In this document: positions 8,704-16,733 of the stretch, piece after piece
Position numbering within the stretch: position 1 is the stretch's first letter
Layout: each line of letters opens with the position of its first letter
Source: Pontibacter pamirensis
GTDB taxonomy: Bacteria; Bacteroidota; Bacteroidia; Cytophagales; Hymenobacteraceae
Direction: 5' to 3'
NCBI RefSeq assembly: GCF_010015475.1
Contig: NZ_SSNI01000014.1
Location: forward strand, 1 to 64,000
DNA length: 64,000 nucleotides
The notes under the pieces: generated by a model
Databases searched by the model: none
What the model was told of the DNA's origin: nothing
What the model saw: only the letters and a program-made list of their open reading frames with translations
Position numbers and translations under genes: made by a program

Positions 8704-9060
8704 ATGTTAGTTACTTTCGAACAAACCCAAACCTACAGCCCTCTAGAGGAATTTTTAGATAGCCTTGCTGAGCAACAGCTTACCTACTATGCATCAGACT
8801 TGCTGGAGAAACGTTGTTGTGACAACATTGAAGAGTTGGGGCAGGCTGTGCGACGCGCCACAGAAGTCTGCCACACCATGCACCTGCCGCTACGCGAAAA
8901 TTTCAAGGTCGTTTACCGCTCTCAGAACGGAGAAGTAGTGCAGGATTGGCGCCTTTCGCCAATGGCGTACCTGCTTATGGTCATCAACTCAGACTCTCAT
9001 AAGGATGTTGTGGCACGCATGCAGGTTGAAATAGTAAAGCGGGTGCTTAACTACTCTTAA
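8704..9060 (+). CDS. Small hypothetical protein downstream of cbpA
   Basis: A 118-residue protein of unknown function. The frame is open from a TTG at 8689, but ATG 8704 is the better start. No signal peptide or membrane helix. The N-terminal half is helical and acidic, with an adjacent Cys pair (RCCDN); the C-terminal 40 residues (WRLSPMAYLLMVINSD and on) form one amphipathic helical block faintly like the C-terminal part of phage antirepressor/DinD-type proteins, too weak for a call. Its 3' end overlaps the convergent pseudouridine synthase gene by 14 bp. Confidence 0.55.
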   Translation: MLVTFEQTQTYSPLEEFLDSLAEQQLTYYASDLLEKRCCDNIEELGQAVRRATEVCHTMHLPLRENFKVVYRSQNGEVVQDWRLSPMAYLLMVINSDSHKDVVARMQVEIVKRVLNYS

Positions 9061-9796
9061 TAAGCGGAACAGGCTGTGGCAAAGCCTCCTGTGCCGCCAG
9101 TGCTGCACCCCAGTTAAACTGCAGGCACAAGTGCAGCATGTTGTCCGGTAAAGCCGCACTTACTTCCACTGGTTCCCCCGTATATGGATGCATGAAGCGC
9201 AATTTAGCGGCATGCAGCAGGAGAAAAGGGCTGTTCAACTCTTCCACAAACATCCGGTTGTGGCGCCAGTCGCCGTGGCGCTTGTCGCCGATTATATAAT
9301 GCCTGATGTGGGCGAAATGCTTTCTTATCTGATGCATTCTGCCTGTTTCAGGTTTTATTTTAACCAAACTATAGCGGGAGGTACTGTAAGGCCCCACGGG
9401 TGTGGGCAATTCAGTTGTGGCAAGGCGAGTGTAATGTGTTACAGCATCCTGTGCCGCTTTATGCTGATGGTCCTTGTCCGGGCGAATGGGGCTGTCTATT
9501 GTGCCTGCCTCTGGAGCGTAGCCGCGCACAATGGCAAAGTAAGTTTTATCCGGCTGTCGTTCCTCAAAGGCTTTCACAATAGGAGTGGCTGCTCCTGCAG
9601 ATTTGGCGAACAAGAGTACACCGGAGGTGCCCCTGTCAAGACGGTGAACAGGGAATAGATGGTAGCCTAACTGGTCGCGGAGCAATTGCAGGGCAAACTC
9701 CTTCTTTTCTTCGGCAATACGCGTCCGGTGCACCAATAAACCATTGGGCTTATTGACGGCTACATACTGCGCATCTTCGTAAATAATCTCCAGCAC
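9047..9796 (-). CDS. truC: RluA-family pseudouridine synthase, TruC-like
   Basis: A 249-residue RNA pseudouridine synthase. HRLDRGTSGVLLFAK contains the catalytic aspartate of the RluA family; TGRMHQIRKH and LLLHAAKL are the second and third family motifs. There is no N-terminal S4 domain, and the region after TGRMHQIRKH (HIIGDKRHGDWRHNR type) resembles TruC, which modifies U65 of tRNA-Ile and tRNA-Asp in E. coli. Assignment to TruC rather than another RluA paralogue rests on this length and motif pattern. Start is GTG at 9796. A TATCTTTG box lies at 9821-9814 on this strand. Confidence 0.8.
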   Translation of the reverse strand: MLEIIYEDAQYVAVNKPNGLLVHRTRIAEEKKEFALQLLRDQLGYHLFPVHRLDRGTSGVLLFAKSAGAATPIVKAFEERQPDKTYFAIVRGYAPEAGTIDSPIRPDKDHQHKAAQDAVTHYTRLATTELPTPVGPYSTSRYSLVKIKPETGRMHQIRKHFAHIRHYIIGDKRHGDWRHNRMFVEELNSPFLLLHAAKLRFMHPYTGEPVEVSAALPDNMLHLCLQFNWGAALAAQEALPQPVPLIKSS

Positions 9797-9813
9797 TTTA
9801 TATAATTTTCAGG

Positions 9814-9821
9814 CAAAGATA
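9814..9821 (-). promoter_or_regulatory. Candidate -7 box for truC
   Basis: TATCTTTG on the minus strand matches the Bacteroidota TAnnTTTG element. No clear -33 TTG is seen, and the implied leader is very short. Confidence 0.35.
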
Positions 9822-9903
9822 CTTTTCCCGCCACAGTTTACCTGCTTTGTATAGCAACTTTATAAAGTAATGTACTAGAGCAGGGTTAAACGTAAGCGAA
9901 ACG

Positions 9904-9911
9904 TATATTTG
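9904..9911 (+). promoter_or_regulatory. Candidate -7 box
   Basis: TATATTTG, a full match to TAnnTTTG, about 40 bp before the 66-residue protein gene. The -33 element is not obvious. Confidence 0.4.
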
Positions 9912-9952
9912 CAGGAAACAGTATTTTCAAGAACAACAAAAGGGCAGCAGCG

Positions 9953-10153
9953 ATGGCGATATCAATAGACAACCTCCGGAAAGGCAAAAAGTACCGTTTA
10001 AAGAACTACGGAGAGGAATTTGAGTTTCAGGTTATAGAGATGCCGGAGGATGGGGTTTATAAAGTGAAGGATCTTACCACCTTAGATACGTATATGCTCA
10101 ACGAACTGGTAAAGTATGGCAAAGGCAAAGACTATGATCTGGATGAGCTATAG
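9953..10153 (+). CDS. Small conserved-looking hypothetical protein (66 aa)
   Basis: A 66-residue soluble protein with alternating charged and beta-prone residues (KKYRLKNYGEEFEFQVIE) and an acidic C-terminus; it may be a small beta-barrel such as an SH3-like fold, but this is only an impression. A good -7 promoter box precedes it, and coding bias looks normal, so it is likely real. It ends 9 bp from the end of a convergent gene. Function unknown. Confidence 0.6.
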   Translation: MAISIDNLRKGKKYRLKNYGEEFEFQVIEMPEDGVYKVKDLTTLDTYMLNELVKYGKGKDYDLDEL

Positions 10154-10162
10154 CTGAAAATT

Positions 10163-10495
10163 TTAGCTGCGGCTCACTTTCCCTTTATTTTCCCAGTGGC
10201 TTTTCTGAATCTCCAGGCTGTCCGGCTTCCTTACAATGCGTCGCACGTAGCGTTCTCCTGCTATACTGCCATCCTCCCGGCGGTTGCCAATAAATAAAGT
10301 GACTGGTTCACCGTGCTCATTTGTGATATAGGTAATGTCCTTCCCCAGCAGTTTCTGGTCATACCGCTCCTGCGGTGCGTGTGTCTTGTCCAGGATCTTC
10401 ATTAGCTTTGGGTTGATAGCCATATTTTGCGCTTTAAAATTTGTTGGCAGAATCTGTTTGTCTCGTGTCTTTAAAAAGTATTTTGCGCTTGCCAT
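10163..10495 (-). CDS. Hypothetical protein (110 aa)
   Basis: A 110-residue basic soluble protein without signal peptide or membrane helices. It contains a beta-rich middle (ITYITNEHGEPVTLFIGNRR) and a strongly basic C-terminus that could contact nucleic acid. I do not recognise the family. It is convergent with the 66-residue gene, with only 9 bp between them, and no terminator stronger than a weak A/T palindrome (near 10152-10170). Confidence 0.55.
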   Translation of the reverse strand: MASAKYFLKTRDKQILPTNFKAQNMAINPKLMKILDKTHAPQERYDQKLLGKDITYITNEHGEPVTLFIGNRREDGSIAGERYVRRIVRKPDSLEIQKSHWENKGKVSRS

Positions 10496-10762
10496 CTTTA
10501 TACCTATAACTGTGTTGGAAAGATGCTTTATGACCCTCCCACACTAACACAAGATACCTTTCGCCAAAGGGATGAGCGCAGTAAAGCAGGCAATAAAACT
10601 ATGCTGCAACTGATATTTATTCAACAAAAAACACCTCATTGATTCAGTGTATTCTCTTTCCGGCAATAAGGTTAGGGCTCTCTGCGTTGAGTCAGGAGGA
10701 GGGGGTTTGGCCACTGAACGCAGTCACTTATTCTCCGTATACAACCGAAGAAGCGAATACTT

Positions 10763-11059
10763 ATGCAAGCACCACAACCACATTATTTTGTTTACATTCT
10801 TGGCGACCAGTCACGCAGTTTACGTATTGGAATAGTCGGAGACCTGCAACAGCACATAAAGCAGGTAAATCAGGGTGATGCCGTAGATGCCGCCGTAACC
10901 GAAAAGCAGCCCAAACTGATTTACTATGAGCACTATGAGAGAGAAGAAATAGCGATCAATCGGGAGCAGGAAATAAAGAATGGTGGAGATGACTTCACAT
11001 TACGATTGGTAGAATCCATGAATCCAAACTGGCTTGATCTGAGTGACACACTGGTTTGA
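10763..11059 (+). CDS. GIY-YIG-like protein with altered catalytic residues
   Basis: A 98-residue protein with the length and outline of stand-alone bacterial GIY-YIG (UPF0213/YhbQ-type) proteins: HYFVYIL at the N-terminus, YYEHYEREEIAINREQEIK in the middle and NPNWLDL at the end. In the usual family the second motif reads LYIGVTNDLERR; here it reads LRIGIVGDLQQH, so the YIG tyrosine and the catalytic arginine are both replaced, while the glutamate in NREQEIK is kept. It is probably not an active nuclease. About 265 bp without a clear gene precede it; a strong terminator follows. Confidence 0.65.
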   Translation: MQAPQPHYFVYILGDQSRSLRIGIVGDLQQHIKQVNQGDAVDAAVTEKQPKLIYYEHYEREEIAINREQEIKNGGDDFTLRLVESMNPNWLDLSDTLV

Positions 11060-11074
11060 AAATATAACACTTCT

Positions 11075-11117
11075 ACAAAACAAAAGCGATGGGCTAAACC
11101 TATCGCTTTTGTTTTGT
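11075..11117. terminator. Bidirectional-type terminator hairpin
   Basis: A perfect 16-bp stem (11075-11090 with 11102-11117) with A-rich and T-rich outer ends, directly behind the GIY-YIG-like gene. Confidence 0.85.
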
Positions 11118-11274
11118 AACAGAGATACTTTGCCGTTCCGCTACAAATGCTGTATTCTAAAACTGCCTAGTCCTGATGAGAACTAATTAGGTCATAACAA
11201 ATATAGAGACAGTGAGTTTGATTATTGATTTGATTGTTCCACTGCTGTGGTTAGACATTAACAGGCTATTCTCT

Positions 11275-11282
11275 TACCTTTG
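11275..11282 (+). promoter_or_regulatory. Candidate promoter of CDF transporter gene
   Basis: TACCTTTG (TAnnTTTG type) with a TTA about 21 bp upstream as a possible -33 element; the GTG start follows 24 bp after the box. Confidence 0.45.
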
Positions 11283-11306
11283 TGCCCCCCTAAATAATGC
11301 CTGCTG

Positions 11307-12353
11307 GTGTTGTTTACGCGTATCAGATTAATATTCAATAGTAAGCGGCAAGTGTTCAGGAAATTAAGAAACAAAAGTGAAAATGTAAGGTTGCAGATAC
11401 TTGTAGTGGCAGTAGGTGTGCTCCTGTTGCTGGCTAAATTTGTAGCTTTCTTCCTGACAAATTCCAATGCGATTCTGACGGATGCACTGGAGTCAATTAT
11501 TAATGTAATAGCAGGAGGCTTTTCGCTTTACAGTCTCATTCTGTCTGCGCTACCTCGTGACGAGAACCACCCTTACGGGCATGGCAAAATAGAATTCATT
11601 GCGGCTACACTCGAAGGCTCTCTGATTTTAGTGGCCGGGGGTATAATCATCATCAAATCGATTTACAACCTCGTTGAGCCCGTTCCGCTGCAACAACTGG
11701 ATATAGGTATTCTCCTGATTGCTGTATCAGGTGTTATTAACTTTATTGTGGGCTATATCACTACTCGCAGAGGGAAGCATGCTAAGTCTATGGTGCTGAC
11801 AGCGGGAGGAAAGCACCTAATGTCAGATGCATATTCTACCGCAGGTATCCTGCTGGGTCTTGTGCTGATTTACTTTACCGGGCAGTTCTGGATCGACAGC
11901 GTGGTGGCAATCTTGTTTGGCTTGATAATCTGCGTAACCGGTTATCGCATACTGCGAAGCTCTGTAGCGGGTATCATGGATGAAGCAGACTATGAACTAC
12001 TGAAGGACATCGTGCAGGCACTTAATGAGAACCGTCGTGAGAACTGGATTGATATTCATAACCTACGTGTCATTAAGTATGGCGCCACCCTGCACATCGA
12101 CTGCCATTTAACTGTGCCCTGGTACCTGAACGTATTGGAAGCACATGACGAAGTAGAGGCAGTAGGAAAAGTGGTGCGCGAAAAAATTGACCCCAGCATT
12201 GAGCTTTTCATTCATACAGACCCCTGTATAGAATCTTCCTGTTCTATCTGCACAAAATTAGATAGTTGCGAAGTGCGGCGGCACCCGTTTAAAGCGCGGG
12301 TAGAATGGGAATTTAATAAGGTGATTGCAGACCGGAAGCACACGCTGGATTAA
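11307..12353 (+). CDS. Cation diffusion facilitator (CDF) family transporter
   Basis: An inner-membrane metal/proton antiporter of 348 residues with about six transmembrane helices. LTDALESIIN in TM2 and GKHLMSDAYS in TM5 are in the places of the metal-site residues of YiiP-type transporters, and HPYGHGKIEF after TM2 is a family hallmark. The cytosolic C-terminal domain ends in an unusual cysteine cluster (CIESSCSICTKLDSC), which could bind metal and sense its level. The likely cargo is zinc, iron or manganese; sequence does not decide. The start is GTG, the first in-frame option, with a well-placed -7 promoter box. Confidence 0.88.
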   Translation: MLFTRIRLIFNSKRQVFRKLRNKSENVRLQILVVAVGVLLLLAKFVAFFLTNSNAILTDALESIINVIAGGFSLYSLILSALPRDENHPYGHGKIEFIAATLEGSLILVAGGIIIIKSIYNLVEPVPLQQLDIGILLIAVSGVINFIVGYITTRRGKHAKSMVLTAGGKHLMSDAYSTAGILLGLVLIYFTGQFWIDSVVAILFGLIICVTGYRILRSSVAGIMDEADYELLKDIVQALNENRRENWIDIHNLRVIKYGATLHIDCHLTVPWYLNVLEAHDEVEAVGKVVREKIDPSIELFIHTDPCIESSCSICTKLDSCEVRRHPFKARVEWEFNKVIADRKHTLD

Positions 12354-12385
12354 GCAGCTAGCTGATGCTATTAACTTCAAAATCG

Positions 12386-13519
12386 CTATGTCAGCAGCTT
12401 AAAACGCTTACCAGGTAAGGCCCTCACAATTCCTCTGAACTCCAGGTTTAACAGCACAGAAGCCAGCAGGCTTACCGGTACCTGGGCCTTCCAACTCAGG
12501 TTATCCATCTGTTCCTCCCGCGTTTGCTGCAGCACCTGCAACACTTTCAGCTCATCGGGATTAAACTCCGAAGCATCGAAAGAAGGAGTAGCGGCTTTTG
12601 CTTTGGCGGCAGCGGCATCCTGTAAGTCCCAGTTCAGCAGTTCTACCAGGTCTTGTGCCGTGGTATAAGCAGCTGCTTTGTGAGACTTTATAAGGTGGTT
12701 AGTCCCCTCTGAAACAGGAGAGGTAATATTGCCGGGCACAGCGAGTACTTCTTTGTCGTAGCTGTGGGCAATGTCGGCTGTAATAAGGGTTCCGCTTTTT
12801 AGTGCTGCCTCTATCACAATGGTACAGTCAGACATTCCGGCTATAATGCGGTTGCGGGCAGGGAAACGTGGCGCATCAGGTTTTGTACCGAATACATTTT
12901 CGGTCAGTAATCCGCCTTGAGTCAGCATGCGCTCCGCATACTTGCGGTGTGCTGACGGATACACAATGTCTAAGCCGCTCGCCATCACACCAATGGTAGG
13001 TATTCCTGCTTGCAGAGCAGCCCTGTGCGCGATAATATCAATGCCATAGGCCAAACCGCTTACCACCATCACGTTAAACTGCTTCAGTTCATCTATGATG
13101 CGCTCTGTAACCGTTTGCCCGTAGGAAGTAACCTGTCGGGTGCCTACAATGCTGATGATGCGCTTCTGGTTCAGGTTGGCGTTGCCGCGATAGTATAGCA
13201 GCACCGGCGCATCAGCGATTTGCTTCAGGCGATCAGGGTATTTTGCAGAGGTATAAAAGAGCGGCTGAACTTCCATCTCCTGCGCCTGCTTTAGAATTTG
13301 TTCCGCCTCTAATAAGGCTCCTTTTGCGCCATTTAAAATGCCTTTAGCCCTGCTGCTCCCGACACCCGGAATCTTAAGCAGTTTGCCTGTAGTGGCCTCG
13401 AAAACTGCTTTTGGAGAACCGCAATAGCTGACAAGCAACCGTGTCAGTTGCGATCCGACGTTGGGAAGTTTCGTTAAGGCTATTTCGTAAATGTTCTGCT
13501 CATCCACCATTACAGGCAT
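12386..13519 (-). CDS. dprA: DNA-processing protein DprA
   Basis: A 377-residue protein that binds incoming single-stranded DNA and loads RecA during natural transformation in studied species. An N-terminal helix-hairpin-helix region (about 10-65) is followed by the Rossmann-like core with GTRQVTSYG (from 126), SGLAYGID (154-161), FPARNRIIAG (from 219) and EAALKSGTLITA (237-248), and a C-terminal winged-helix domain (about 310-377). It lies 12 bp behind a MerR-type regulator on the same strand, so the two are probably co-transcribed. No other competence gene is in the window. Confidence 0.93.
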   Translation of the reverse strand: MPVMVDEQNIYEIALTKLPNVGSQLTRLLVSYCGSPKAVFEATTGKLLKIPGVGSSRAKGILNGAKGALLEAEQILKQAQEMEVQPLFYTSAKYPDRLKQIADAPVLLYYRGNANLNQKRIISIVGTRQVTSYGQTVTERIIDELKQFNVMVVSGLAYGIDIIAHRAALQAGIPTIGVMASGLDIVYPSAHRKYAERMLTQGGLLTENVFGTKPDAPRFPARNRIIAGMSDCTIVIEAALKSGTLITADIAHSYDKEVLAVPGNITSPVSEGTNHLIKSHKAAAYTTAQDLVELLNWDLQDAAAAKAKAATPSFDASEFNPDELKVLQVLQQTREEQMDNLSWKAQVPVSLLASVLLNLEFRGIVRALPGKRFKLLT

Positions 13520-13531
13520 CGTACGAGGGGA

Positions 13532-13879
13532 TTATGCTTTTGTGTTCAACTGATTCTTGATGCCCTGCAGAAAAGCTTTCACTTTCTCTAGCGATTCAAT
13601 GATTTCAATCTTATCTTTTGTCTGCACCGATTTGTTCTTCATCATCTCCTTGGCACCCTGTATGGTATAGCCCCGCTCTTTCACGAGGTGATACACGGTG
13701 CGCAGGTTCTCGATGTCTTTGGGCGTGTATTGGCGGTTGCCTTTTTTATTCTTTTTAGGCTTCAGCTGCTCAAACTCTGTTTCCCAGAAACGGATAAGGG
13801 AAGGGGCCACGTCAAACTGCGCTGCTACTTCACCTATACTATAGTACTGTTTCTCGATTTCTTTTTCTTTATAAGGCAT
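13532..13879 (-). CDS. MerR-family transcriptional regulator
   Basis: A 115-residue DNA-binding protein. The N-terminal winged helix shows YYSIGEVAAQFDV (about 12-24), LIRFWETEF and RQYTPKDIENLRTVYHLV, all typical for MerR, followed by a short coiled-coil helix for dimerisation (about 85-115). There is no cysteine cluster or large effector domain, so no ligand can be predicted. It precedes dprA by 12 bp on the same strand; the pairing is common in Bacteroidota. Confidence 0.85.
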   Translation of the reverse strand: MPYKEKEIEKQYYSIGEVAAQFDVAPSLIRFWETEFEQLKPKKNKKGNRQYTPKDIENLRTVYHLVKERGYTIQGAKEMMKNKSVQTKDKIEIIESLEKVKAFLQGIKNQLNTKA

Positions 13880-13954
13880 TGCTTTTCTTCTATATTTAAG
13901 GCGGTCCCAGAACTAATTTCCGCGCTGATGCTACTGATTACGGCTAAATAATGC

Positions 13955-13962
13955 TACTTTTG
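13955..13962 (+). promoter_or_regulatory. Candidate promoter upstream of alaS
   Basis: TACTTTTG (TAnnTTTG type) with a weak CTG about 18 bp before it. It would give alaS a leader of roughly 110 nt; no T-box features were seen in that leader. Confidence 0.35.
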
Positions 13963-14081
13963 CCTCTAATGAGCTTTTCATACATCGTCCATCAGGGGGA
14001 TTTTGTAAGGCAAAAATTCGTTATTTTTTGTTATTAAACAACAAGTACAGCACTTTGTATCTAAAGGCTTAATACTCATAC

Positions 14082-16718
14082 ATGAATTCAGCTGAGATAA
14101 GACAGAAGTTTTTTGACTTCTTTGCTTCCAAACAACACCAGGTGGTGCCATCTGCGCCCCTTGTGGTAAAAGACGACCCGACATTGATGTTCATCAATTC
14201 CGGTATGGCTCCTTTTAAAGATTATTTCCTGGGGAACAAACCTGCACCTTATAAGCGAATCGCAGATACTCAGAAATGCCTTCGCGTGAGTGGCAAGCAC
14301 AACGACCTGGAGGAAGTTGGTTACGACACCTACCACCACACCATGTTTGAGATGCTGGGGAACTGGTCTTTCGGCGATTACTTTAAAAAGGAAGCGCTGC
14401 ATTGGGCATGGGAACTCTTAACAGAAGTATACCAGCTGCCAAAAGACCGGCTGTACGTTTCTGTTTTCCAGGGCGATGAGAAAGACAACCTGGAGAAAGA
14501 CCAGGATGCTTACGACATCTGGAAATCGATGATTTCTGAGGATCGCATCTTGTTCGGCTCCAAGAAAGACAATTTCTGGGAAATGGGTGATACTGGTCCC
14601 TGCGGCCCCTGCTCTGAAATCCACATCGACCTGCGCTCTGAAGAAGAAATTGCCCAGGTGCCGGGTAAAGACCTCGTTAATAACGACCACCCGCAGGTAG
14701 TGGAAATCTGGAATAACGTATTCATGGAGTTCAACCGCCTGGCTGATGGTTCACTAGTAAAACTGCCTGCCCAGCACGTAGATACAGGTATGGGCTTTGA
14801 GCGTTTGTGCATGGCCATTCAACAGAAACGCTCAAACTATGATACTGACGTTTTCCAGCCGTTGATTCAGTTCATTGCCGGGGAAGCTGGCGTGAAGTAT
14901 GGCGAGAATGAGAAAAAGGATATTGCCATTCGCGTGTTGGCCGACCACATCCGGGCCATTGCTTTTGCCATCACAGACGGACAATTACCTTCTAACAATA
15001 AAGCGGGATACGTGATTCGCCGCATTCTGCGTCGGGCTGTACGCTACGGCTTTACCTTCCTGGACTTCAAGAAACCGTTCCTGTATAAACTGGCGGAGGT
15101 GCTGGCTGACCAGATGACGCATGTGTTCCCTGAACTGAAGCAGCAGTTAAGCTTTGTACAGCGTGTGATAGAGGAGGAGGAAAACGCTTTCCTGCGCACC
15201 CTCGACAATGGTCTGAAACGCCTGGATGCACTGGAGGAAAGATTCAAAGAAAATAACAATACCATCGACGGCAAAACTGCCTTTGAACTATACGATACCT
15301 TCGGGTTCCCGCTGGACCTGACTGCCCTTATTGCCCGTGAGAAAGGGCTGAATGTAGACGAAGCAGGCTTCACTGCGGAGATGGAGCAGCAGAAAAACCG
15401 TTCCCGCAACGCTTCTGCCACTGAGCAGAGTGACTGGGTAGTGCTGCAACCGGATGTATCCACTGAATTTGTAGGTTATGATCAGGATGAGGCAGCATCT
15501 CATATTTTGCGTTACCGCCAGGTGAAAACCAAGAACAAGAGCGAGTACCATATTGTGCTGGACCAGACACCATTCTATGCTGAAAGCGGTGGACAGATAG
15601 GTGACACCGGATTTCTTATATCTGACACAGAGCAGATTGAAGTGCTGGACACAAAGAAGGAAAACGACCTGATACTGCACATTACGGGAAAGCTACCGCA
15701 GCATGTGGAGGCGGAGTTCAGAAGTCAGGTGAATGCAGAAAGGCGTAACTTTATACGTAAAAGCCACTCTGCTACGCATTTACTGCATGCTGCTTTGAGA
15801 AAAGTATTAGGTGACCATGTACAGCAGCGCGGCTCTCTTGTCAGTGAAAAGCTTTTACGCTTCGACTTCTCACACTTCGCTAAAGTAGAGGAAGCCCAGA
15901 TGCGTGAAGTTGAGCATATCGTGAACGAGCGTATCCGCCAGAGTATTCCGCTGGAAGAGCAACGTAACACGCCTATCGCCGATGCAAAAGGCATGGGAGC
16001 CATGGCATTGTTTGGTGAGAAGTATGGAGAGTTTGTTCGTGTTATCGCTTTCGACCGGGAGCATTCTGTAGAGTTATGCGGCGGCACGCACGTGTACAAT
16101 ACCGGCCAGATTGGCTATTTTAAAATTGTGTCTGAAAGTTCTGTAGCAGCAGGTGTTCGTCGTATAGAGGCTGTAACCGCTACGATGGCAGAAGATTATG
16201 TGCAGCAGCAACTGAACGAACTGCACGCGGTGCGGGAAGTGGTGGGAACACAAAGTAATCTTTCAGGAGCCGTGCAAAAGCTACAGGAGGATTATAAAGT
16301 GTTGCAGAAACAACTGGAGCAGTTTGAGCTGAAGCAGTTAGGCAGCCTGAAAGACAGCCTGGTGCAACAGGCACAACAGCTGGATGGCTTGAATTTTGTA
16401 GCAGCGCAGGTGGAGGTCAGTAACGCCGATTACATGAAAAAGCTTGCTTTTGATATGCGACAAGTAGTTGATAACCTGGTGCTGGTACTGGCTGCTGAAA
16501 TTGACGGCAAACCACAGATTGCAGTGATGCTGTCTGATAACCTGGTGTCAGAAAAGAGCCTGAACGCCAGCCAGTTGGTACGTGATTTGGCCAAAGAAAT
16601 AAAAGGCGGCGGCGGTGGTCAACCATTTTATGCCACAGCAGGTGGTAAAGAAACCGCTGGTTTACAGGCAATACCAGCCAAAGCATTGGAATTAGTAAAG
16701 AATTCGTTAAAAATATAA
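14082..16718 (+). CDS. alaS: Alanine-tRNA ligase
   Basis: A full-length 878-residue alanyl-tRNA synthetase. Present are the class II catalytic core (HHTMFEMLGNWSFGDYFKKE; motif 3-like GYVIRRILRRAVRYG), the tRNA-recognition middle domain, the editing domain with HSATHLLHA (from 562) and CGGTH (666-670) as zinc/editing residues, and the C-Ala domain with GGGGG near the C-terminus. It charges tRNA-Ala and clears Ser/Gly mischarging. gatB follows 15 bp downstream on the same strand, so both translation-fidelity genes may share a transcript. Confidence 0.97.
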   Translation: MNSAEIRQKFFDFFASKQHQVVPSAPLVVKDDPTLMFINSGMAPFKDYFLGNKPAPYKRIADTQKCLRVSGKHNDLEEVGYDTYHHTMFEMLGNWSFGDYFKKEALHWAWELLTEVYQLPKDRLYVSVFQGDEKDNLEKDQDAYDIWKSMISEDRILFGSKKDNFWEMGDTGPCGPCSEIHIDLRSEEEIAQVPGKDLVNNDHPQVVEIWNNVFMEFNRLADGSLVKLPAQHVDTGMGFERLCMAIQQKRSNYDTDVFQPLIQFIAGEAGVKYGENEKKDIAIRVLADHIRAIAFAITDGQLPSNNKAGYVIRRILRRAVRYGFTFLDFKKPFLYKLAEVLADQMTHVFPELKQQLSFVQRVIEEEENAFLRTLDNGLKRLDALEERFKENNNTIDGKTAFELYDTFGFPLDLTALIAREKGLNVDEAGFTAEMEQQKNRSRNASATEQSDWVVLQPDVSTEFVGYDQDEAASHILRYRQVKTKNKSEYHIVLDQTPFYAESGGQIGDTGFLISDTEQIEVLDTKKENDLILHITGKLPQHVEAEFRSQVNAERRNFIRKSHSATHLLHAALRKVLGDHVQQRGSLVSEKLLRFDFSHFAKVEEAQMREVEHIVNERIRQSIPLEEQRNTPIADAKGMGAMALFGEKYGEFVRVIAFDREHSVELCGGTHVYNTGQIGYFKIVSESSVAAGVRRIEAVTATMAEDYVQQQLNELHAVREVVGTQSNLSGAVQKLQEDYKVLQKQLEQFELKQLGSLKDSLVQQAQQLDGLNFVAAQVEVSNADYMKKLAFDMRQVVDNLVLVLAAEIDGKPQIAVMLSDNLVSEKSLNASQLVRDLAKEIKGGGGGQPFYATAGGKETAGLQAIPAKALELVKNSLKI

Positions 16719-16733
16719 TCTGTACCTAAACAG

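Noticed and set aside
10639..10878. Overlapping plus-strand frames before the GIY-YIG-like gene
   Set aside because: Odd composition and overlap of the better gene in another frame; the segment shows only a weak 7-bp inverted repeat.
13963..14081. T-box leader before alaS
   Set aside because: No T-box sequence or terminator/antiterminator pair; T-boxes are also not expected in this phylum.
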